A DNA stretch of 64,000 bases. It comes from Flavobacterium sp. YJ01. GTDB taxonomy: Bacteria; Bacteroidota; Bacteroidia; Flavobacteriales; Flavobacteriaceae. The position numbers were made by a program, and so were the translations under genes. A model generated the notes under the pieces. That model ran no database searches. It was not told the DNA's origin and saw only the letters and a program-made list of their open reading frames with translations. Below, piece after piece: positions 60,158 to 64,000 of this stretch. Each line of letters opens with the position of its first letter. Within the stretch, counting starts at the first letter, position 1. Where the stretch lies: contig NZ_CP119757.1 in NCBI RefSeq assembly GCF_029320955.1, positions 5,022,001-5,086,000 of the forward strand, written 5' to 3'.

Positions 60158-60307
60158 TTAAAGTGAAGATCTGCTGCCGGTTTGAACAAATTTCTTGACG
60201 TCGGACCTTGCTTTCTCATCCGCTCTGGCGGAAACAGTTTTAGACTGTATCTTTTTATCGGAAGTCCTCGTACTCGGCGTATAATTCCTTTTATTGGTGC
60301 TGTACAT
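60158..60307 (-). CDS. Small basic protein (49 aa), unknown
   Basis: A short frame starting MYSTNKRNYTPSTRTSDKKI and ending TGSRSSL, rich in Lys, Arg, Ser and Thr with no membrane segment. It begins 16 bases after the stop of the 78-residue ORF on the same strand, suggesting an operon of small proteins. I do not recognise it. The strongly basic make-up would suit nucleic-acid binding, but that is a guess. It could be chance, given its size. Confidence 0.4.
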   Translation of the reverse strand: MYSTNKRNYTPSTRTSDKKIQSKTVSARADEKARSDVKKFVQTGSRSSL

Positions 60308-60323
60308 AATAATAAATGTATTT

Positions 60324-60560
60324 TTATTCTAGATCACTAATTTCGGTATTCCTGCTGCTGGAATTTTCTGCTGCTGGATCAGCTGTAATATTTTCCTTAA
60401 TTGATTTTTCATCCCAGTCTCCCCAGTCTCCGTTATAAGATTTGATGTAAATCAATTCATTGTTCTCGCCGCTGAAAAGCCTGCTTCTGCTGGCTGGGCA
60501 ATTATGATTTTCTTTTTTTTCTGCTGCATTTTTCATCGCGTTTTTAGTTTTATAATCCAT
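60324..60560 (-). CDS. Small acidic protein (78 aa), unknown
   Basis: A 78-residue hydrophilic protein, starting MDYKTKNAMKNAAEKKENHN, with the middle segment ELIYIKSYNGDWGDWDEKSI and an acidic, serine-rich tail. No signal peptide, membrane helix or known domain is seen. The tryptophan-glycine repeat GDWGDWD is distinctive. It lies between two other minus-strand ORFs in the element, divergent from the oxidoreductase operon. Coding status is supported by composition and by spacing only. Confidence 0.5.
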   Translation of the reverse strand: MDYKTKNAMKNAAEKKENHNCPASRSRLFSGENNELIYIKSYNGDWGDWDEKSIKENITADPAAENSSSRNTEISDLE

Positions 60561-60609
60561 TCAAAATTAAAAATATAGCTAAAGAAAACTTTACTGAAAT
60601 AAGATCGAT

Positions 60610-60894
60610 TTATTGCTGGATTTTCATTTCAAAAGTTTCGGGTTCTTCTTCATTTTCCTGAGGCTCTGCCGGATTTTCCTCCGGCTGCTCTTCATCCCAG
60701 CGGTTTTTGAACCGCTCCGGCTGAAAATAATCTTTAAGATCATCTTTCAGCATGCGGTATCCGGAGGCATGGGCACTGATAGCTTTTCTAATGCTTATAC
60801 AGCCCTTTTTTAAAAATTCGTCAAAATTTAAAAGCAGCTGCTCTTCATAAGTAGGCGCTTCTTCTGCTGTCTTAAGGTAAAGATCGAATTTCAT
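60610..60894 (-). CDS. Hypothetical acidic protein of the element (94 aa)
   Basis: The frame is open up to 61077, but the upstream part reads like untranslated sequence and the ATG at 60894 (MKFDLYLKTAEEAPTYEEQL) gives a compact hydrophilic protein: LLLNFDEFLKKGCISIRKAISA, then an acidic, proline/glutamate-rich tail (EEQPEENPAEPQENEEEPE). I recognise no family. It is the first of three same-strand small ORFs and is divergent from the 2Fe-2S subunit gene, with 240 bases between starts. A longer form starting at 61077 would include a hydrophobic stretch and cannot be excluded. Confidence 0.5.
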   Translation of the reverse strand: MKFDLYLKTAEEAPTYEEQLLLNFDEFLKKGCISIRKAISAHASGYRMLKDDLKDYFQPERFKNRWDEEQPEENPAEPQENEEEPETFEMKIQQ

Positions 60895-61134
60895 ATCTGT
60901 AGGTTTAGAGTTAAAAATGTCTTTTGTTAAAAAAAGAGATGCTAAAGTTACTGCGGTTGCAGCCAGTATTGTTATATAATTTGTGTGTGGCCTTGCTGAA
61001 TTACCACTTCGTCCTGCTGGAAGGACTGCTGTAAGTTTTGTAAGAATACTCGGGAATGCTGTAAGTGATAATGGCATATAAAATTTAATTTAGAGAGCCG
61101 TATTGCTGCGGCAGAACTAAAAAAATATAAGGCT

Positions 61135-61620
61135 ATGGATTCAACTCAGATGCACGGCATTAATCTCAGCATAAACAGCAGTGATTACCATTTACGAATT
61201 TTGCCATGGGTAACGCTTTTGGACGTTCTCCGGGAAAGAATCGGTCTGACTGGAACTAAGAAAGGATGTGACCACGGTCAGTGCGGAGCGTGCACGGTAT
61301 TGGTGGACGGAAAAAGAATATTGAGCTGCCTTACGCTCGCAGTTATGAAAGACGGTGCTGCTATTACCACGATAGAAGGCATTGCCGATGGTGAAAAACT
61401 CCATCCGATCCAGCAGGCATTTATAGACCATGATGCATTTCAGTGCGGCTACTGCACGCCAGGCCAGATCTGCAGCGCTGTTGGGATGCTGCAGGAAGGA
61501 AAAGCAAGAACCAGCGAAGAGGTAAAGGAGCTCATGAGCGGCAATTTATGCAGGTGCGGTGCCAGCAGAGGAATTATAAATGCAGTAATGCAGGTGATGG
61601 AAGGAGGCAGCAATGAATAA
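61135..61620 (+). CDS. Molybdenum hydroxylase 2Fe-2S subunit (PaoA/YagT-like)
   Basis: The small electron-transfer subunit of a xanthine-oxidase-family enzyme, 161 residues. The plant-type cluster is KGCDHGQCGACTVLVDGKRILSC and the C-terminal helical cluster is QCGYCTPGQIC...NLCRCGASRG, both complete. No Tat signal is present at the N-terminus, unlike E. coli PaoA, so the complex may be cytoplasmic or the start may lie elsewhere. It overlaps the FAD-subunit gene by eight bases. Confidence 0.93.
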   Translation: MDSTQMHGINLSINSSDYHLRILPWVTLLDVLRERIGLTGTKKGCDHGQCGACTVLVDGKRILSCLTLAVMKDGAAITTIEGIADGEKLHPIQQAFIDHDAFQCGYCTPGQICSAVGMLQEGKARTSEEVKELMSGNLCRCGASRGIINAVMQVMEGGSNE

Positions 61621-62632
61621 TTTCTCCTATATTAAAGTTTCTGATACCAAGCAGGCTATTGCAGAGCTGAACGGGGATATCCGCAATAAAGCAGTGGCCG
61701 GCGGTACGAATATCAATGATCTTCTGAAATACTTCATAACCAAGGCCGATAAACTAGTTGATATTAATCCGATTCAGGAATTCAATTCAATAATAAGGCT
61801 TGATGACGGCGGAGTAAGACTAGGTGCCCTGCATACCAATGCAGAGACCGCATATGACCCCATAATTGAGGAACGCTATCCCTTATTGTCAAAAGCTATT
61901 CTGGCAGGCGCTTCCGCACAGATCAGAAATATGGCTACCAATGGAGGCAATCTGATGCAGCGTACGCGATGCTACTATTTTTATGATATCAACACCCCAT
62001 GCAATAAAAGAGATCCGGGCTCTGGATGTTCTGCCATTTCAGGTCATAACAGAATAAATGCTATTTTGGGGCAAAGCGAAAACTGTATTGCTGTTTTTCC
62101 TTCCGATATGTGCGTGGCTTTAGCGGCTTTAAATGCACAGGTCAATATCAGCGGTCCTAATGGAGAAAGAAAATTGCCGTTTGCTCATTTTCATCGTCTT
62201 CCGGGTGAAACGCCTCATCTTGACAATAATCTGATACATGGAGAGATAATTACCAGTATAGATCTTCCAGCTGAAGGATTTGCGGAAAACTATTCTTATT
62301 TGAAAATTCGCGACAGAAGTTCGTATTCTTTTGCACTGGTTTCGGTAGCATCGGCTTTTGAATTGGAACAGGGAACTGTAAAAGATGCCCGAATTGCATT
62401 GGGAGGTGTCGCCCACAAACCATGGAGAGTTTTGGAGGCTGAAGATTTTTTAAAACAAAAGAAGCCAACTCGCGAAAATTTTTCCCAAGCGGCAAAAATA
62501 ATCCTTAACGGGGCTTTTGGTTATGAACATAATAACTTTAAAATTGAACTGGCGCACAGAGCAATTATACGAAACTGCATCATGGCATTAAATCCAGAAT
62601 CGCAGCGTCCCGGCGCAAAAGCTTCACTCTGA
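61613..62632 (+). CDS. Molybdenum hydroxylase FAD subunit with 4Fe-4S motif (PaoB/YagS-like)
   Basis: A 339-residue subunit with FAD motifs KAVAGGTNINDLLKYF and ATNGGNLMQRTR. Between them and the C-terminal CODH-type domain lies a cysteine series (QRTRCYYFYDINTPC, then NKRDPGSGC and a later SENC) like the 4Fe-4S insertion of E. coli PaoB. It ties this operon to the PaoABC aldehyde oxidoreductase branch rather than classical xanthine dehydrogenase. It is translationally coupled to the 2Fe-2S gene, and the molybdenum subunit follows 27 bases downstream. Confidence 0.92.
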   Translation: MNNFSYIKVSDTKQAIAELNGDIRNKAVAGGTNINDLLKYFITKADKLVDINPIQEFNSIIRLDDGGVRLGALHTNAETAYDPIIEERYPLLSKAILAGASAQIRNMATNGGNLMQRTRCYYFYDINTPCNKRDPGSGCSAISGHNRINAILGQSENCIAVFPSDMCVALAALNAQVNISGPNGERKLPFAHFHRLPGETPHLDNNLIHGEIITSIDLPAEGFAENYSYLKIRDRSSYSFALVSVASAFELEQGTVKDARIALGGVAHKPWRVLEAEDFLKQKKPTRENFSQAAKIILNGAFGYEHNNFKIELAHRAIIRNCIMALNPESQRPGAKASL

Positions 62633-62659
62633 TCTACGGTAAATTAAAACTTTAAAAAA

Positions 62660-64000
62660 ATGACAAAATTACCCTCAATAGGAAAACCGATCAGCAGACT
62701 GGAAGGCCGTTTAAAAGTTACAGGAACTGCGAAGTATGCAGGAGAATATGAAGCTCCTGAACTTCTTTACGGTTATGTGGTGAACAGCACGATTGCAAAA
62801 GGTAAAATTAAGATTATTGACACGACAGATGCAAAAGCACTTGAGGGCGTCATTGAAATCTTCACTCATGAAAACAGGCCTTCCACGGCGTGGTTCGATT
62901 TTCAGTATGCTGATATGGATGCGCCTCCCGGAACGGTTTTCAAACCCTTAAAGGATAATGAGATTAAATATAACGGGCAGCCCATTGCACTAGTGGTCGC
63001 TGACACTTTTGAAATGGCACGTTATGCTGCCACTCAGATTAAACTTGCTTATGATGAAGAAAAATTCGAAACTGACTTAGAATCTAATATGGATAAAGCC
63101 AGAACGCCAAAAAAAGGAATGGCTTCTATGCTGAAACCGCCGCCGCCTAAACCAACAGGGGATTTTGAGAAAGCCTACGAAAACTCTTTTGTGCAGAGTT
63201 CAGGCGAATTCAAACATGGAACAGAACATCATAATCCGATGGAAATGTTTGCCGCAACGGTGATTTATGAAGCTAAAAACAAACTGAAAATTTATGATAA
63301 AACCCAAGGCACTATTAATTCCCAAATGTATGTGGCAAACGTTTTTGGATTAAAAATGAAAAACGTTCAGGTCATTGCGCCTTTTGTAGGCGGTGCTTTC
63401 GGGTCTGGACTTCGTCCGCAGTACCAATTGTTTATGGCTGTTATGGCATCTCTGGCGTTAAAAAGAAATGTCCGCGTTACTTTAGACAGGGCACAGATGT
63501 TCACTTTCGGGCACAGACCGCCGACGCTGCAGTATGCCAAGTTTGGCGCTGATGAAACGGGAAAATTAAACGCGGTATACCACAAAGCAATAGGAGAAAC
63601 TTCGCAGTTTGAAGATTATGTAGAAATTGTGGTAAACTGGGCGGGCATGCTTTATCCCGCTGAAAATACGCTGCTCGAGCATAAACTTGTTCCGCTTGAT
63701 GTTTATTCGCCGCTGGATATGCGCGCTCCTGGAGGAAGCACCGGCATCCATGCCGTTGAGGTTACGATGGATGATCTGGCCTATAAACTGAACATTGATC
63801 CTATTGAATTTCGACTAATTAATTATGCTGAAAAAGATAAAAGCTCCGGAAAAGAGTACTCCAGTAAAGAACTTAGAAAATGCTACCTGCAGGGCGCGGC
63901 AAAATTTGGATGGGAGAAAAGAAGCCCCGAGCCACGGAGCATGAGGCTTGGAAGTAAACTGGTCGGATACGGAATGGCGACCGGCATTTGGGATGCCAAC
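62660..64000 (+). CDS. Molybdopterin-binding large subunit (PaoC/YagR-like), 3' truncated by window
   Basis: The frame is open for 447 codons from ATG 62660 to the window end. It begins SIGKPISRLEGRLKVTGTAKYAGEY, the standard start of the aldehyde-oxidase large subunit, and carries FVGGAFGSGLRPQYQL near residue 240 and DMRAPGGSTGIHAVEVTMDDLA near 355, both molybdenum-cofactor loops. About 280 C-terminal residues, including the catalytic glutamate, are expected beyond the window. Substrates in this branch are mostly aromatic aldehydes or N-heterocycles. A maturation factor (XdhC-like) might follow outside the window. Confidence 0.93.
   Translation, partial: MTKLPSIGKPISRLEGRLKVTGTAKYAGEYEAPELLYGYVVNSTIAKGKIKIIDTTDAKALEGVIEIFTHENRPSTAWFDFQYADMDAPPGTVFKPLKDNEIKYNGQPIALVVADTFEMARYAATQIKLAYDEEKFETDLESNMDKARTPKKGMASMLKPPPPKPTGDFEKAYENSFVQSSGEFKHGTEHHNPMEMFAATVIYEAKNKLKIYDKTQGTINSQMYVANVFGLKMKNVQVIAPFVGGAFGSGLRPQYQLFMAVMASLALKRNVRVTLDRAQMFTFGHRPPTLQYAKFGADETGKLNAVYHKAIGETSQFEDYVEIVVNWAGMLYPAENTLLEHKLVPLDVYSPLDMRAPGGSTGIHAVEVTMDDLAYKLNIDPIEFRLINYAEKDKSSGKEYSSKELRKCYLQGAAKFGWEKRSPEPRSMRLGSKLVGYGMATGIWDAN

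Larger units (their letters stand above)
58361..64000. mobile_element. Putative integrative element or genomic island at the mnmE 3' end (right end outside window)
   Basis: A recombinase operon directly follows mnmE, and the remaining genes are unrelated to the flanking chromosome and visibly richer in GC; the line at 61261-61320 has 31 G/C in 60 bases. The element's far end and a direct repeat of the mnmE 3' end are not in the window, so the extent is open. The xanthine-oxidase-like operon would be cargo. Confidence 0.5.

Noticed and set aside
60895..61077. N-terminal extension of the hypothetical ORF at 60610 up to 61077.
   Set aside because: The extra 61 codons read unlike the rest, and the region is the natural promoter space for the divergent oxidoreductase operon. 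Kept only as an alternative start.

Overview
The window reads as a low-GC Bacteroidota chromosome, most likely Flavobacterium or a close relative. The grounds are the SusC/SusD pair, many secreted carbohydrate-active enzymes, promoters of the flavobacterial TTG/TAnnTTTG type, and a glycosylasparaginase of the kind known from flavobacteria. All calls come from reading the sequence and recalling families; no database search was run.

Region 1 (1-33151) is a large glycan-utilisation locus that looks built for N-glycans of glycoproteins. It holds two GH29 fucosidases (the first cut by the window edge), a NagB/PIG-L fusion, a LytS/LytTR two-component pair, two GH92 alpha-mannosidases, a sodium/solute symporter next to a cytoplasmic GH130 phosphorylase, a CBM9-like protein coupled to a TIM-barrel lipoprotein, a glycosylasparaginase, GH20 hexosaminidase, GH35 beta-galactosidase, GH3 with PA14, SusC/SusD, an Asp-box propeller and an M28 peptidase. 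Together they could strip fucose, galactose, GlcNAc and mannose, import the Man-GlcNAc core and release GlcNAc from asparagine, much as lysosomes do. No endoglycosidase is visible here.

Region 2 (33219-34541) is an HxlR regulator divergent from an NmrA-type reductase. Region 3 (34832-46414, all minus strand) looks like an iron/redox module: DUF4374 lipoprotein, TonB-dependent receptor, ApbE flavin transferase, a PepSY/flavodoxin/ferredoxin-reductase fusion, a DUF2271 protein with a flavinylation-like TGAS motif, a secreted ankyrin protein and a TPR/HTH regulator.

Region 4 (46415-57975) is mostly housekeeping: nrdB-nrdA behind an 865-base leader with four DnaA-box-like repeats, a Na+/H+ antiporter, thioesterase and SDR divergent from a second HxlR gene across two perfect 15-base palindromes, a membrane-anchored MutS-like ATPase, a tandem universal stress protein and mnmE.

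Region 5 (57976-64000) looks like acquired DNA at the 3' end of mnmE: a zinc-finger/HTH protein, a complete tyrosine recombinase, three small minus-strand ORFs and a PaoABC-like molybdenum aldehyde/xanthine oxidoreductase operon whose last gene runs off the window. The GC is visibly higher there. Intergenic gaps across the whole window carry several families of dispersed inverted repeats.
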